NCBI GenBank assembly: GCA_001460835.1
Contig: CYKH01001779.1
Location: 1-53,708 of the forward strand
DNA from: Bodo saltans
Taxonomy: Eukaryota; Euglenozoa; Kinetoplastea; Eubodonida; Bodonidae
Length of the DNA: 53,708 nucleotides
Reading direction: 5' to 3'
In this document: one piece after another, positions 18,898 to 29,317 of the stretch
Layout: each line of letters opens with the position of its first letter
Numbering within the stretch: position 1 is the first letter of the stretch
The notes under the pieces: generated by a model
What the model saw: the letters and a program-made list of their open reading frames with translations, nothing else
Told to the model about the DNA's origin: nothing
Databases searched by the model: none
Translations under genes and position numbers: made by a program

Positions 18898-21800
18898 ATG
18901 CCTGCCCAATCACAGTCATCCGCCATCGAACAGTCAGTGAAGCGGTGTGAAGAGCTCACCGCGGTGTTCAACCAACGCGACATCTTCAGCAATGATGTGA
19001 ATTTGACACGCGCCAGAACACTAGCAATTGCTGCAGATAGCAGCAGCGGTGGCGCTACTAGAAAGAAGAACTCGTCCTCTCCCGCACCCCATATGTTTTC
19101 TACGTCGGTGTTGGGCAAGTCATCCATGTCGGCCAAAAGTCATCATACGAATCATAGTGCAGCACTGATGGGGAATATGTCTGGAGGAGAGAAGGCATCC
19201 AAAATTCCCATCGGGATGCAAGCCCTTCAGAATCGACTGTTAGAAGTCGAAGAAGCGTCTGCCACTGCACAGGCGAGAGGGAGCTCGGTGGACGCAGAAC
19301 TCAGTAAAATTCGCGCACAAATCTACGAAAAGGAAGGGGCCAATGGTGGCGGCGCTCCATCACCCCCTGTTCCAGCACATCGGCGCAACAACAACGCAAA
19401 AACGAACGGTGGCGGGGCGGGAAAATACGCAACCACAAACAACAGCAGCAACAACAACAATAGTCGCCATGCAGCTGGTGGTGGTGCGAGTGCCGTCATG
19501 GCTCAAATGAAGCAATACGGCCATAGCTCCTCTCCTGCGCCGTACCCAACCGCCGAGACGCCTATCGGATACCGAGCGAGTAGTGATGGATCGTCTCGTC
19601 GGCTGGATGGCGTTGACCACAGCTCCGTCCAGAATTCTCGGATCCAGGAGAGCCATGTCCAAATGCTTGGGAAGGTTCCAGAGCCCGTCGAACGTGGAAC
19701 GCTTGCACCTTCGGAGTGGTTCCAAAAGAGCACTGAGCATCTTGAGTATCCTGAAGCAGAGAAAGAAACTCGTCAGCATTTTAAGAAACGTGATGAATTG
19801 AAGCGCGGTGTGACGCCTGTGGAACGCTACACGGTACCCTTCACCACCAAAATGACGGAAAAAGAAAGAGCCTGGCAAGAAGGAAGCGCTAAAGTGTCGA
19901 TTTCTATTATTCACCCAGATCCACTAGCAGCACTTCGTAAGTCCAGCAGTCAGCCCGCGAAGCCAAAAGACGATGGGGATGATGAGCCTCAGCCTCCGCG
20001 CGTGGTGAACGGGAAGTCACGAATGATCAGCCCAACTGATCGTGCCGTGTCTCCCATTCAAAAGAGGCAGCGCCCGCCACCACCAGCAACAAGCAAACCC
20101 TCTGCTGCGAAGAAGTCGAGTGTTGCGTCGCCTAGTGGCGGTGATGAACCTGCAGCTGATAATTTTGAGAAAATGCAAGATCGCGATCAGTTTATCCGAC
20201 TTGCTCGATCTTCTCGACAGGCGCGAAAAGTCTACGAAAGTTCCATTGCAAAAGAACTGCTCGCTGCTGCGAATATGTTGGGGCCTCATGTGCCGCTCTT
20301 TGCAAATCAACCACGGAAGCAAAAGCGTACGAAACCTCAGCTTGACGATGGAAGTGGTGACGAGGGAAGCTTTCTAAAACGGCCCGACGACGACGAAGAT
20401 GACGAGGACGCGCAGAGTCAGCTGTCGTTCTCCAGCAGCGACAGTGAGGAGATGTGCGAGGATTCACACATGGAGGCGGAGCGCGAGGGTATTCGCCATT
20501 TGGGTGATGATGACTCGGCACCTCAAATTCCTGGCCTTCGTGGATTCACTTCCGACGAAAAAACAAATGATCTTCAAGATACCTGTGATCTTGTCGAATG
20601 TTGCGTTGTCTGTTTGTGCCAACAGCTAAGTGGAAGTAGATCGGCCATCACACGTGAGCAAGTCATTCTTCGGTCGATTCTCATTCACGCCCTCCACACA
20701 GCGCTGCCTCCGCTAGAGGATGAATTGTCACGTCGCCTCGCGTTTATCAACAAGAAAGTTTCTGTTCCTCCAGCACAAAGACGTACCGATGCAGCACTCA
20801 TCAGTCGGCTCCTACGATCGTGGGTGAAGGGCATAGAAGTGCTTCTCACACTGGACATGGGTACCATCAACGAAGAAGGCATTCCATTCTCTGTTCACAA
20901 CGAAGGGCATCTCTCACGGATGATTCAAAACTACTGCCGGCTCCATGAAGGCAAAGATGATCGTGTACAGAGGCTCTTTGAGCGTTGGAGAGCCAATAAG
21001 GAAGAAGCCGATTCCGCTATCATTCGAAATGACACCGCCAAACTTCTCAAGCCGCCGCCTCCACAGCAATCCAAAGCGTTAGATATCGTAAACCACTTTC
21101 GAAACGTTGCTGCTGTCACCACGGATGACTTGGCGTTGTTAGACCACCAAACGGCCACAGTGACAGCAAAGCAGCGAGACTTAGCGCAGGTGTTTCTTGA
21201 TCGCATCACAAAGTTCCTTCCACTTCCCGATGAGTCCAAGACCATTGCTCAGCGCCGTGTTGAACAAGTAGCGGAGTTTACAGAAGCCGATCTGATGCTT
21301 CGGCATCAGCCACCAAACTTAAAGCACGTGTTGCTCCACTACACTGGACTCCTTCGCCATGCACAGCACTTGTCGACAACCAACAGCCTTGTTCAACCTT
21401 CCACAAATAGCACTGCAGGTGCGTCGGTTCCCTCACAACATTTATTAGCCACTCCTGCGGCTGGCAATGGTAGTGCGGAGTCCTTCTCCCTCCTGCAGCA
21501 GAACTCGACGAACTTCTCATTTGGAGCAGCAAACGTTTCTACCGCGGGGGTGACTAAGTTCTTGAATGTATTCCGCACGTCGTGGGGACGCACGCCACTT
21601 ACCGGAGAAGTAGAAGAAAGTGAAGCCGCCGATCGTGCCACGACAATGCAGAATAACACCATGATTATGCTTTTCGACGCATACTTCCGTTTGTTATCGC
21701 CGCTACTCCAAGAGCGAGTCAAATTACTCGTGCGCGATGAGAAAAAACGCTCAGCAGAGCTGCGCGCAAAAATGAAGGCAGATGCAGAAGCATTCCACCG

Positions 21801-22533
21801 AGCCCTTGATGAAATCGGGCACGTCGTCAAAGCAGATCCGCAGATGGAAGCTCGTAAAGAAGCTCTTCACCAAGTCGAGCGGTATCAGCTCATTGACAAG
21901 TACACTGTTTCCAAGATTGATCCTTCCACTTCGGATAAACTTCGCAAGTCTATTGAGAGTTCCGAGGCGTGGTTCGGATATGAAACGTCTCGGCGAGCTG
22001 CGCGTGCAGCTGCTGCAAATCCACAGAACGATGATTCGACCTGGAACGACGATGCGGAATCTGATAAACAAGCAAACAACAACAATCGTGGATCCCCTGC
22101 AGGCGGCACCAGTCGCATGGAAATGATCCGCATCCGAAAACTGCAAGAACTCGAAGCATGTTGGCAAAAGTTGAACATTGGGTACAGTCTTCGCGTGACG
22201 TTGCATGACAAATGGAACCACCCGACCAAAGAGCTTCGACATATTGACACAGCGTTAAAACTCTATCGAGACTGTATTGCTGCAGTTGAGCTTCGTGAGG
22301 CCGCCGTCGCTAAAGTGATCGACAATGAGAAGTGCAACGATAAAACAGAGCGTAATGCCAACCGCAACGAGCTTTTCTCAACCATGTGCTCTGCAGGGCA
22401 GCGATGTGAGCTGGTCGCAAAGAAACTCTTTAACGACACTGGTGATGAACTGTTCGTGAAGAGTGATATGTACTTGGCCAAAATCCGAGATGACTTCACT
22501 CGAATCTCAAAGATGATTCGTTCCACTACGTGA
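18898..22533 (+). CDS. Large protein of unknown function (1,211 residues)
   Basis: I do not recognise the family. The N-terminal third is low complexity (Asn/Ser/Gly/Ala runs, for example NNSSNNNNS), followed by basic and Pro-rich segments, then a helical stretch QFIRLARSSRQARKVYESS. A strongly acidic patch RPDDDEDDEDAQSQ lies near residue 500. The C-terminal ~650 residues look predominantly alpha-helical, with Cys-containing ECCVVCLCQQL and long charged helices near the end. There is no transmembrane segment or clear catalytic motif. The frame extends to a GTG at 18805, but that lies within the splice-acceptor tract; ATG 18898 is just after AG 18892. It may be a cytoskeletal, nuclear or RNP scaffold protein; that is a guess. 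Confidence 0.7.
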   Translation: MPAQSQSSAIEQSVKRCEELTAVFNQRDIFSNDVNLTRARTLAIAADSSSGGATRKKNSSSPAPHMFSTSVLGKSSMSAKSHHTNHSAALMGNMSGGEKASKIPIGMQALQNRLLEVEEASATAQARGSSVDAELSKIRAQIYEKEGANGGGAPSPPVPAHRRNNNAKTNGGGAGKYATTNNSSNNNNSRHAAGGGASAVMAQMKQYGHSSSPAPYPTAETPIGYRASSDGSSRRLDGVDHSSVQNSRIQESHVQMLGKVPEPVERGTLAPSEWFQKSTEHLEYPEAEKETRQHFKKRDELKRGVTPVERYTVPFTTKMTEKERAWQEGSAKVSISIIHPDPLAALRKSSSQPAKPKDDGDDEPQPPRVVNGKSRMISPTDRAVSPIQKRQRPPPPATSKPSAAKKSSVASPSGGDEPAADNFEKMQDRDQFIRLARSSRQARKVYESSIAKELLAAANMLGPHVPLFANQPRKQKRTKPQLDDGSGDEGSFLKRPDDDEDDEDAQSQLSFSSSDSEEMCEDSHMEAEREGIRHLGDDDSAPQIPGLRGFTSDEKTNDLQDTCDLVECCVVCLCQQLSGSRSAITREQVILRSILIHALHTALPPLEDELSRRLAFINKKVSVPPAQRRTDAALISRLLRSWVKGIEVLLTLDMGTINEEGIPFSVHNEGHLSRMIQNYCRLHEGKDDRVQRLFERWRANKEEADSAIIRNDTAKLLKPPPPQQSKALDIVNHFRNVAAVTTDDLALLDHQTATVTAKQRDLAQVFLDRITKFLPLPDESKTIAQRRVEQVAEFTEADLMLRHQPPNLKHVLLHYTGLLRHAQHLSTTNSLVQPSTNSTAGASVPSQHLLATPAAGNGSAESFSLLQQNSTNFSFGAANVSTAGVTKFLNVFRTSWGRTPLTGEVEESEAADRATTMQNNTMIMLFDAYFRLLSPLLQERVKLLVRDEKKRSAELRAKMKADAEAFHRALDEIGHVVKADPQMEARKEALHQVERYQLIDKYTVSKIDPSTSDKLRKSIESSEAWFGYETSRRAARAAAANPQNDDSTWNDDAESDKQANNNNRGSPAGGTSRMEMIRIRKLQELEACWQKLNIGYSLRVTLHDKWNHPTKELRHIDTALKLYRDCIAAVELREAAVAKVIDNEKCNDKTERNANRNELFSTMCSAGQRCELVAKKLFNDTGDELFVKSDMYLAKIRDDFTRISKMIRSTT

Positions 22534-22636
22534 GTAGCAGAACGAAAAATGTAGAATGTTGTAGACGCAGTTGACTTACTGATTTTCGTTTAATTGCTTC
22601 ATTCTTCTTAAAGTTCAATATTGTCACGTTGTTGAT

Positions 22637-22671
22637 TTTATTCTGTGACTTTATTTCGCTCGACAATCAAG
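22637..22671 (+). promoter_or_regulatory. Candidate trans-splice acceptor for UTP6
   Basis: A T/C-rich stretch is followed by the AG at 22670-22671, 31 nt before ATG 22703. Confidence 0.45.
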
Positions 22672-22702
22672 AGAAGCTTAAAAGTAAGTAGGTGTCAAGA
22701 GG

Positions 22703-25384
22703 ATGTCTCGTTCACGTGCGATCGACACACGCTTGGAGAAGCTCGTGCCTTCGGTAGAAGAGCTTTTGGTCGCGGGCGTTTTCACTCGTCCCGAAATAAA
22801 AGAAATTAACCGCAAGCGAACGGACTGCGAGTACCGTCTCGTTGCCAAACCGCTGCTACTCCTCGATGTGAGACTTTCCATCGCTCTTGAGATGGGCATT
22901 GAAGAAAAAATCACAGAGTATTGCGCTGCTTCAAAGGTAGTGCTCAAGCATCGATGGGCAGTGCAAGAACGCATTGAGCAAATCTACAAAATTGGCCTGA
23001 AGCATCTTCATCACCCTGACGAGTATGAGTCGCTTCGCAAAGAATTCGTAAAATTCTTGACCAAATACAAGCGAGCTTCAAGTTTGTCGCAACACTACGC
23101 AGATTTGGTCATTAAGAATCCCCTGAAAGCTCCGTTTTGGGTGGAAGCAGCGTTGTGGCAGTCCGAGGTTGGTGAGATCGATAATGCTCGCACAAGTGTT
23201 CAGCACGCGATTTCACTTCTTCCAAACTCCGATGAGGTCTACTCTTGCGCCCTCATAATTGAGCTCCAGTTTGCTGGAAAACTGTTCACCGCGATGGTCA
23301 AAGAGCATCAAGAGCGAGTGGAAGCGGCGAAGGCCAACAACGGCCCAGCTGCGGGGAACATGATTGATCGTCTCCGCAATGAGAATACGTCCTTAGCTGT
23401 CGTCGCGCTTGACTTAGGTCTTTGCAAACTGGTGGTGAACGACGCACTTAGCAAGGACGGCGCTGCCACGCCAGCTCTTGTTTTACGTTTGTATGACACA
23501 GCAATGCGCTACCCATTCGCCAAGCATCTCGGTAGCTTTATTCTGCAAGAAGGCATTCGTCAGCGGTTCATTCCTGCTATTCAAAATGGTGCTGGAAGAT
23601 TGGAAGAGCGTCGCTGGGAGGCGAAGTGGCTCACTGCTGAGTCTGGCAAAGTCATCTGCAAACTCGCTGGTCATGAGTTGCACTGCTGCAGCGGATTCAA
23701 TATGAAGCATCCAGTTGTCCCCGTCGAGCGGTACTTGGAGGATGCTGCTCGAGGGCTCAAAAAGCGAAAGAGTACCACGCCGGGGGAGCTTCGTAGTGCA
23801 CTCTTGAACAGTATTGCTACCTGCTTCGGTTTGCTCTTTTCGACAAGATGGCAGCCTGCTGCAATCAGTTCAAAGCAGTTGTTCGATCTCGTTTACGAAC
23901 CCCTACAGTCGTTTTTCACAGTGTCGCTCCTCGGCTTCGAAACCACCGTCGCAGGTCCTCATCAAAAAGGTGCGGATGTTGTCACGCAGTCAGTAGTCGA
24001 CGTGCCTGTGCAAAGTACCGTCCTAAGAACTGTGATTGGATTTGTTTGCTCGAACTTGAAGCCATCAAAATCGAACTTGCACTTGTGGTCTGACGCGCCG
24101 CTAAAGACAATTGCCACAACGTTGGCAGTTGAAGAAGGGAACGTACCTGCATGGAAAGAATTAGTGCAGCGCGCTTCGGCGCTTTTCAACACCGCTGACG
24201 ATTCTGCGCCTCAGTCCTCGACACACTACACAAAACCTCCAACATGGAGCATCCCTGTTGCGTTGAAGTGTTTGACCCCAGGTGAGCTTGTGAGTATCGG
24301 TCTGACATCGTCGTCGTCCTCGGCAATCATCACCGGGTCGACCGCCATTGACACGGATGCGGTGGACGATCATCTTGTGCAACAGCTCGTGTCACTGGAA
24401 AGCAGCAATGAAGAGGTGCCATCAGCGCTTTGCCAACTGCTCGTGGGAGCTGGACTCGTGTCAACTGACATGGCGACGACGCAACGTGTTCCTGCAAAGT
24501 GTCCGTTGTGGACGAGCGTGTCTTTATCCGTAAATGCATGGAAATTGTGGTTCGTTGCGGAACTTGCCAAACCAACGACTGTTTCATCAGTTCTCAACAA
24601 GCCAGGCTCGGTAGGAAGCAGCAGCAGTGATAGCGATGACGATGAGTCAAGTCGCCGTCCCATCAAGAAACCTCGAACGGAAAATGCTCGCGGTGCACTC
24701 CCTGCCGCTTTCCTTGGAAGCTTTGGCGCAGTTGGAGCGTTGCTTGCTGGTCGAAGCGCAAAGGCATATGCAAAATTGAGCAACGATGAAGCGCTTCATC
24801 GTTGTCTTGGGTTTACTCGTCTCACGCACTTGACTCTCGTCAACATCTTGAACGTCAGCACCCTTTCTCGCGACGAAATTGTGTCTAGATTACAAGAGTC
24901 ATCGCCTGAAGTAGCCAAACAGCAGATCCGTGCCGTGGAACAAGTATTTGGCTTTGTGCTTGCGTGCCCTCCGTTGCCTCGGCAGATTTTGAGCGGAATG
25001 CTTGTCCCTTTCAGAGAAGCCTTAGTGGTCCTAGCGTCGACTCCAGCTGAGCGAGCAACGGCCATCAGGGAAGCTCGCAATGCGCATGAGCAGGTCATCT
25101 CTCATTATCGACAAGCGCGTGCAGCGAACGACGATCGCTCTCCATTGACCAATGCAGTGTACCGCCTCAATCGCGACACCCCTGCGCTCAACCAGCACAC
25201 CAATACAGCTGAGTACACTGCCATGTCTTCTGCTGAGCTTAATTGCCGAGATTGGACATCGTACGTTCAGTTCGAACGTCACGTCGCTAAGGACTTGAGC
25301 ACAAGTATCAAAATCGCTAGCCGTGCCCGGCAAGATGCCATTGACCCGCATCAAGTCGTTGTCATGATGAGTACGAGCCAGTAA
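22703..25384 (+). CDS. UTP6: U3 snoRNA-associated protein 6 (UTP6), SSU processome component
   Basis: The 893-residue product opens with the Utp6 N-terminal domain: RLEKLVPSVEELLVAGVFTR, then IKEINRKRTDCEYRL, the same order as in yeast and human UTP6 ('E.LE..GLFs..Ei..I..k..d.EY'). HAT (half-a-TPR) repeats follow, for example PFWVEAALWQSEVGEIDNAR and a later helical C-terminal part. UTP6 belongs to the UTP-B subcomplex of the small-subunit processome in the nucleolus, needed for early 18S rRNA cleavage. It is longer than yeast (about 440) and human (about 600) UTP6. The extra length is a middle region with a Ser/Asp-rich, basic stretch (GSSSSDSDDDESSRRPIKK), suitable as a disordered linker or nuclear signal. 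Confidence 0.85.
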   Translation: MSRSRAIDTRLEKLVPSVEELLVAGVFTRPEIKEINRKRTDCEYRLVAKPLLLLDVRLSIALEMGIEEKITEYCAASKVVLKHRWAVQERIEQIYKIGLKHLHHPDEYESLRKEFVKFLTKYKRASSLSQHYADLVIKNPLKAPFWVEAALWQSEVGEIDNARTSVQHAISLLPNSDEVYSCALIIELQFAGKLFTAMVKEHQERVEAAKANNGPAAGNMIDRLRNENTSLAVVALDLGLCKLVVNDALSKDGAATPALVLRLYDTAMRYPFAKHLGSFILQEGIRQRFIPAIQNGAGRLEERRWEAKWLTAESGKVICKLAGHELHCCSGFNMKHPVVPVERYLEDAARGLKKRKSTTPGELRSALLNSIATCFGLLFSTRWQPAAISSKQLFDLVYEPLQSFFTVSLLGFETTVAGPHQKGADVVTQSVVDVPVQSTVLRTVIGFVCSNLKPSKSNLHLWSDAPLKTIATTLAVEEGNVPAWKELVQRASALFNTADDSAPQSSTHYTKPPTWSIPVALKCLTPGELVSIGLTSSSSSAIITGSTAIDTDAVDDHLVQQLVSLESSNEEVPSALCQLLVGAGLVSTDMATTQRVPAKCPLWTSVSLSVNAWKLWFVAELAKPTTVSSVLNKPGSVGSSSSDSDDDESSRRPIKKPRTENARGALPAAFLGSFGAVGALLAGRSAKAYAKLSNDEALHRCLGFTRLTHLTLVNILNVSTLSRDEIVSRLQESSPEVAKQQIRAVEQVFGFVLACPPLPRQILSGMLVPFREALVVLASTPAERATAIREARNAHEQVISHYRQARAANDDRSPLTNAVYRLNRDTPALNQHTNTAEYTAMSSAELNCRDWTSYVQFERHVAKDLSTSIKIASRARQDAIDPHQVVVMMSTSQ

Positions 25385-25630
25385 GAAAGAGAAAGTTTCC
25401 ACACACGGTTAACGTGCATGAACCTTTCATGTTACTTCTTTAAGAACACACAAAGAGCTATGCAAGAACTGACTAACAACAACAGATTGCATGCATCATT
25501 CGAGTAAGCAGCATCAAGCTTTACGCACACACCATTCAAGCACTCAATATTGCCTGTCAACCTGTTAATTGCGATATTTCATTCGTTTACAGCTCGAATT
25601 CTCTCACTCAAACATTAGCAATCTCAAAAC

Positions 25631-25641
25631 ATTGTTTTCAG
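25631..25641 (+). promoter_or_regulatory. Candidate trans-splice acceptor for the 752-residue unknown gene
   Basis: ATTGTTTTCAG ends at AG 25640-25641, 14 nt before ATG 25656. This decides the start, because the frame is open upstream to a TTG at 25569. Confidence 0.55.
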
Positions 25642-25655
25642 GTTTAGCAGTGCAT

Positions 25656-27914
25656 ATGAGAAGGCCATCGACGTTCTTAACGTCCATCTCTTTCAAAAAA
25701 GCTGGTTCATGGGCCCGACCTCCCACCGCAGTGATTCACGCCGAGGGCCGCCCATCTTTTGGTGATGTTATGGCCGTCGCGTGTTGCTCCTCCAAATCTT
25801 CATTTGATGCTCGGCAAGCAGTGTCTCAGTTGACGTCGTCAAGTGCGCTTCTTACAGAAGAAAAGCTGGCTCCCCATACGATCCGCATCATGTGCGGGTT
25901 GCTCTTTCACGTACTGTCTCGGCAAACGTCAAGTCCTTCGGCGTCACTTCATTCTCTGCTAAGTGGAGAGCATCGCTTTGCGAACGCGGAACTGCTTGCG
26001 GCGTTACTCACTGCGCAAGGCTGTCGCTCGCGAGGTGAAGTCGACGCGGGGATGCGTGCGGTTCTTGTCCCTTACGTTACCCTCGCAGAAGTCGATGACC
26101 CTCCCAAGTCATCCTCGGCAGCTTCTGCGCTTGAAGTTTCACAGTCAGATCGATGCTGGTCTCGCACGTTCATTGGTGGCCTAATCAATGCGTTGAAGCC
26201 AACTGATGAGGACCTTGTTGTGACTTGTGCAAGCCCTGATGAACTGGAAAGCCCCAGACCCAGCGCGAAACCGTTCTTGCAACTTTGTGTGTTGTCGCTG
26301 TGCAACAATGCTAACGAGGTGCGTCAATGGTTCTCGAAACCTGCCTCCGCACCTTGCGTGACGGAATGGCCGCTCCACACGATGATCGCTGCTGGATCAG
26401 CGCTGCGATTACTCGACGACAACAAAGGCGGCGAAGACCAGAATGCACAGGATTACCTTCGCATCATTGCTGAGCGAATCGCACCGTTGTCGAAAATTGA
26501 CGACTTGATGCCGCTTGACTCTCCCCATTCGCAGTCGCCGATTGTCGTCGCGGCCTTCATGTATTTAGTGGCGGCGCTCAGCAACTGTGATGCCTATGTC
26601 GGTGAAGGTGCACGGCTGCTTGCCAAATACAACCGGTCTCGCATGGTCGTATCGGCATTGTCACATGCCACTGGCCGATCATCGTCTTTATCTCAACCCT
26701 CGTCAAGCGCGTTTCTTCCCAGTGGACTGTTGCACCGCTTAGTGTGCCAACAGCTTGTACAAGTGCAGCAGTCGTCCGCTGTAATGCCTGCATCGACGAT
26801 GATTGACGTCAGCACTGTCGTTGGACTCATTCAGCAAGAACGCGGTCGCTTTGACACGTTGGCTTCCTCGTCCACTTTATCCAAATTTGAACTCGCCGCA
26901 CTCCAGCCGAAGTTGGCTGGTGACCCAAAAACAATCACATGGTCGCTTCGGTGCTTAACATCTCGTCTCCGGTCAGACGTTGATAATGCAGCAGCAGTAT
27001 CCCAGCGCAACTTCGACGGCGATGCGGCGGTGGCCTCACAGATTCTTTCTGTGCTCACGAGTGTGTATCCTCGGTCGATTGTAGGCGCCTGTGTTCCAAG
27101 CGGTCAACCATTGGAAACCTTGCTTGAAGCAAATGTGCAGATTGAACGCAAAAATTTGGTTGCAGACCTCATTGGAGCGATCGCAGATGCTGCAAGTGCC
27201 GTCATCCGAACATCAATTCGCCATCATGACCACAGCGAGAGAATTGTCGCAGCTGCAGCGACGTTACTCTCGGATTTGCTTAGCCTGTGGGCGAGCAAAG
27301 AAGCTCTCGACAGTCGAAGCCGTAAACCCTCTCGCACACCGCTTTGGAAGCAACGCCTGGAAGCAAACGGTATTACTAAGATTCGGACTCACAAAATGGA
27401 AGTGATGCGGGATGAACTTCCCCACGGTATTCTATCAGCCATGTGCTGGGATTGGTTAAACCGAGGATTCACTGCTCCATCCTTGGTGGTCCTCGGCACG
27501 CTGCTCAGTAAAGACTTCTTAGATGTCCACTATTATCCCCTGGCGTTACTATCCAGCGCTCGATGCTCGGTGCGCCTCGAACCTGCTCTCCTCGGTCCAT
27601 CGGAAACCGTCAAGCTTTCCGCTGTGTTTCACCAGAGGTTCTCACTTTTTGATGAACCCACGCCGAACTCCTTACCGCTTCCTCACCGCCACCAGCAGGC
27701 GGTATCCTCGCAGCTCTTGGTGGTGGAACACCGAGAGAGCTTAGTGTACCCAGATCTTCATCGAATGAAGCAGTCGGCTGTGGTCGGACCGTTCGGGTCA
27801 ACCACCTTTGGATATTTTCCTCGCTCGGAGCTTCAGAACTCCTCAGGGAGGGGCGTGACGCATCGTCGCCCAGCAGTTGAGTGGAAGTCTGTGTCCAGTG
27901 CAGTGGTCATGTGA
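25656..27914 (+). CDS. Helical protein of unknown function, possibly mitochondrial (752 residues)
   Basis: I do not recognise a family. The N-terminus MRRPSTFLTSISFKKAGSWA is basic and hydroxylated with no acidic residue, as in kinetoplastid mitochondrial presequences. The body is rich in Ala, Leu and Ser with many predicted amphipathic helices, resembling helical-repeat proteins of organellar RNA metabolism, but no defined PPR or RAP signature is seen. The last ~120 residues contain FLDVHYYPLALLSSA and beta-like stretches. It follows UTP6 by about 270 nt and precedes RNR2 by about 190 nt. The presequence and helical-repeat ideas are inference only. Confidence 0.65.
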   Translation: MRRPSTFLTSISFKKAGSWARPPTAVIHAEGRPSFGDVMAVACCSSKSSFDARQAVSQLTSSSALLTEEKLAPHTIRIMCGLLFHVLSRQTSSPSASLHSLLSGEHRFANAELLAALLTAQGCRSRGEVDAGMRAVLVPYVTLAEVDDPPKSSSAASALEVSQSDRCWSRTFIGGLINALKPTDEDLVVTCASPDELESPRPSAKPFLQLCVLSLCNNANEVRQWFSKPASAPCVTEWPLHTMIAAGSALRLLDDNKGGEDQNAQDYLRIIAERIAPLSKIDDLMPLDSPHSQSPIVVAAFMYLVAALSNCDAYVGEGARLLAKYNRSRMVVSALSHATGRSSSLSQPSSSAFLPSGLLHRLVCQQLVQVQQSSAVMPASTMIDVSTVVGLIQQERGRFDTLASSSTLSKFELAALQPKLAGDPKTITWSLRCLTSRLRSDVDNAAAVSQRNFDGDAAVASQILSVLTSVYPRSIVGACVPSGQPLETLLEANVQIERKNLVADLIGAIADAASAVIRTSIRHHDHSERIVAAAATLLSDLLSLWASKEALDSRSRKPSRTPLWKQRLEANGITKIRTHKMEVMRDELPHGILSAMCWDWLNRGFTAPSLVVLGTLLSKDFLDVHYYPLALLSSARCSVRLEPALLGPSETVKLSAVFHQRFSLFDEPTPNSLPLPHRHQQAVSSQLLVVEHRESLVYPDLHRMKQSAVVGPFGSTTFGYFPRSELQNSSGRGVTHRRPAVEWKSVSSAVVM

Positions 27915-27965
27915 GCCAACAACAAAAACCAGTCATATAGTCATATCAAGTAACAACAGTCATGC

Positions 27966-27983
27966 ATTTTTTTCTTTGTTTAG
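27966..27983 (+). promoter_or_regulatory. Candidate trans-splice acceptor for RNR2
   Basis: The tract TTTTTTTCTTTGTTTAG ends at AG 27982-27983. A second candidate is AG 28072-28073. No ATG lies between either and the start at 28106. Confidence 0.5.
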
Positions 27984-28105
27984 TGTTTAACTGTTGTTGA
28001 CTCGACTAATTGAGTCTTCCTTTGAGTGTATTTGATATTCACAAATCTGCTTCTGTTCTGTATCATTGCTCAGCAAACAGCTCACACAACCTCCTAAGCT
28101 CTCCA

Positions 28106-29317
28106 ATGTCTGCCGACGCCGCTACCCCTATTGCCAAGCGCGAGCGCGAAGAGTCAAGCCCCCAGGCCGCAGTGCCAATCGGCAAGTCCCTTGTGGATGC
28201 CGACGAACCTGCCGCCCGCCTCTCCGGCAACGACGCCGCCTCCACCGTGAAGCGTGCGCGTGTCGAAGGCTCGGAGGGCGCTGCCAACGGCGCCAGCCCC
28301 AGCAACGCCTCCGAAGCGGACGCTCCCGCCCTCGAGGTGGCCGTTGTCACCGCCGATGAGCCGCTGCTGCGTGAAAACCCTCACCGCTTCGTGCTCTTCC
28401 CCATCACCTATCCGGACATCTGGAAGAAGTACAAGGAGGCCGAGAGCTCGTTCTGGACGATGGAGGAGATCGACCTGGGCAGCGACATGAAGGACTGGGA
28501 CGCGCTGAACGACGACGAGCGCCACTTCATCAAGCACATCCTTGCGTTCTTCGCCGCCAGCGACGGCATCGTGCTTGAGAACCTCGCCGAGCGCTTCATG
28601 ACCGACGTCAAGATCCCCGAGGCCCGCTGCTTCTACGGCTTCCAGATCGCGATGGAGAACATCCACAGCGAAACGTACAGCATGCTGATCGAGACCTACA
28701 TCCGCGACACCACCGAGAAGCAGCGCCTGTTTGAGGCGATCGAGACGATTCCCTGCATCCAGCGGAAGGCGGAGTGGGCCATGCGCTGGATCAAGTCGAC
28801 AACCTCCTTCGCCGAGCGCCTCGTTGCGTTCGCCGCGGTTGAGGGCATCTTCTTTTCCGGCAGCTTCTGCTCCATCTTCTGGCTGAAGAAGCGCGGCCTG
28901 ATGCCTGGCCTCACCTTCTCCAACGAGCTGATCTCGCGTGACGAGGGCCTCCACACCGACTTCGCGTGCATGCTGTACGAGAAGTACCTGGTGAACAAGC
29001 TGAGCGAGGAGCGCATCCGCGAGATCATTGGCGACGCCGTGGCGATCGAGAAGGAGTTCATCTGCGACGCGCTCCCCGTGCGTCTGATCGGAATGAACTC
29101 CGATCTGATGGCCCAGTACATCGAGTTCGTTGCGGACCGTCTGCTGATCACGCTTGGCCACGAGACGATTTTCGGCGCCAAGAACCCCTTCGACTTCATG
29201 GAGATGATCTCCCTTCAAGGCAAGACGAACTTCTTCGAGAAGAAGGTCGGCGAGTACCAGAAGGCCGGCGTGACCTCCAGCGAGTCGAAGGTCTTCTCCC
29301 TTGAGGCTGACTTTTAA
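28106..29317 (+). CDS. RNR2: Ribonucleoside-diphosphate reductase small subunit (R2), copy 1
   Basis: The 403-residue product is a class Ia R2 subunit, which holds the diferric-tyrosyl radical that R1 uses to reduce ribonucleoside diphosphates for DNA synthesis in the cytosol. Visible core elements: [17 protein letters not shown] and [10 protein letters not shown] in the first helices; an Fe-ligand Glu/His with the radical Tyr in [20 protein letters not shown]; the second ligand set in [11 protein letters not shown]-like and [12 protein letters not shown] helices. The C-terminus VFSLEADF matches the R2 tail that docks on R1 (FTLDADF type). The N-terminal ~80 residues are a disordered Ala/Glu-rich extension. 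Codons end mostly in C or G, unlike neighbours. The long minus-strand open frame across it is a by-product of that bias. A second copy begins at 29852. Confidence 0.95.
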   Translation: MSADAATPIAKREREESSPQAAVPIGKSLVDADEPAARLSGNDAASTVKRARVEGSEGAANGASPSNASEADAPALEVAVVTADEPLLRENPHRFVLFPITYPDIWKKYKEAESSFWTMEEIDLGSDMKDWDALNDDERHFIKHILAFFAASDGIVLENLAERFMTDVKIPEARCFYGFQIAMENIHSETYSMLIETYIRDTTEKQRLFEAIETIPCIQRKAEWAMRWIKSTTSFAERLVAFAAVEGIFFSGSFCSIFWLKKRGLMPGLTFSNELISRDEGLHTDFACMLYEKYLVNKLSEERIREIIGDAVAIEKEFICDALPVRLIGMNSDLMAQYIEFVADRLLITLGHETIFGAKNPFDFMEMISLQGKTNFFEKKVGEYQKAGVTSSESKVFSLEADF

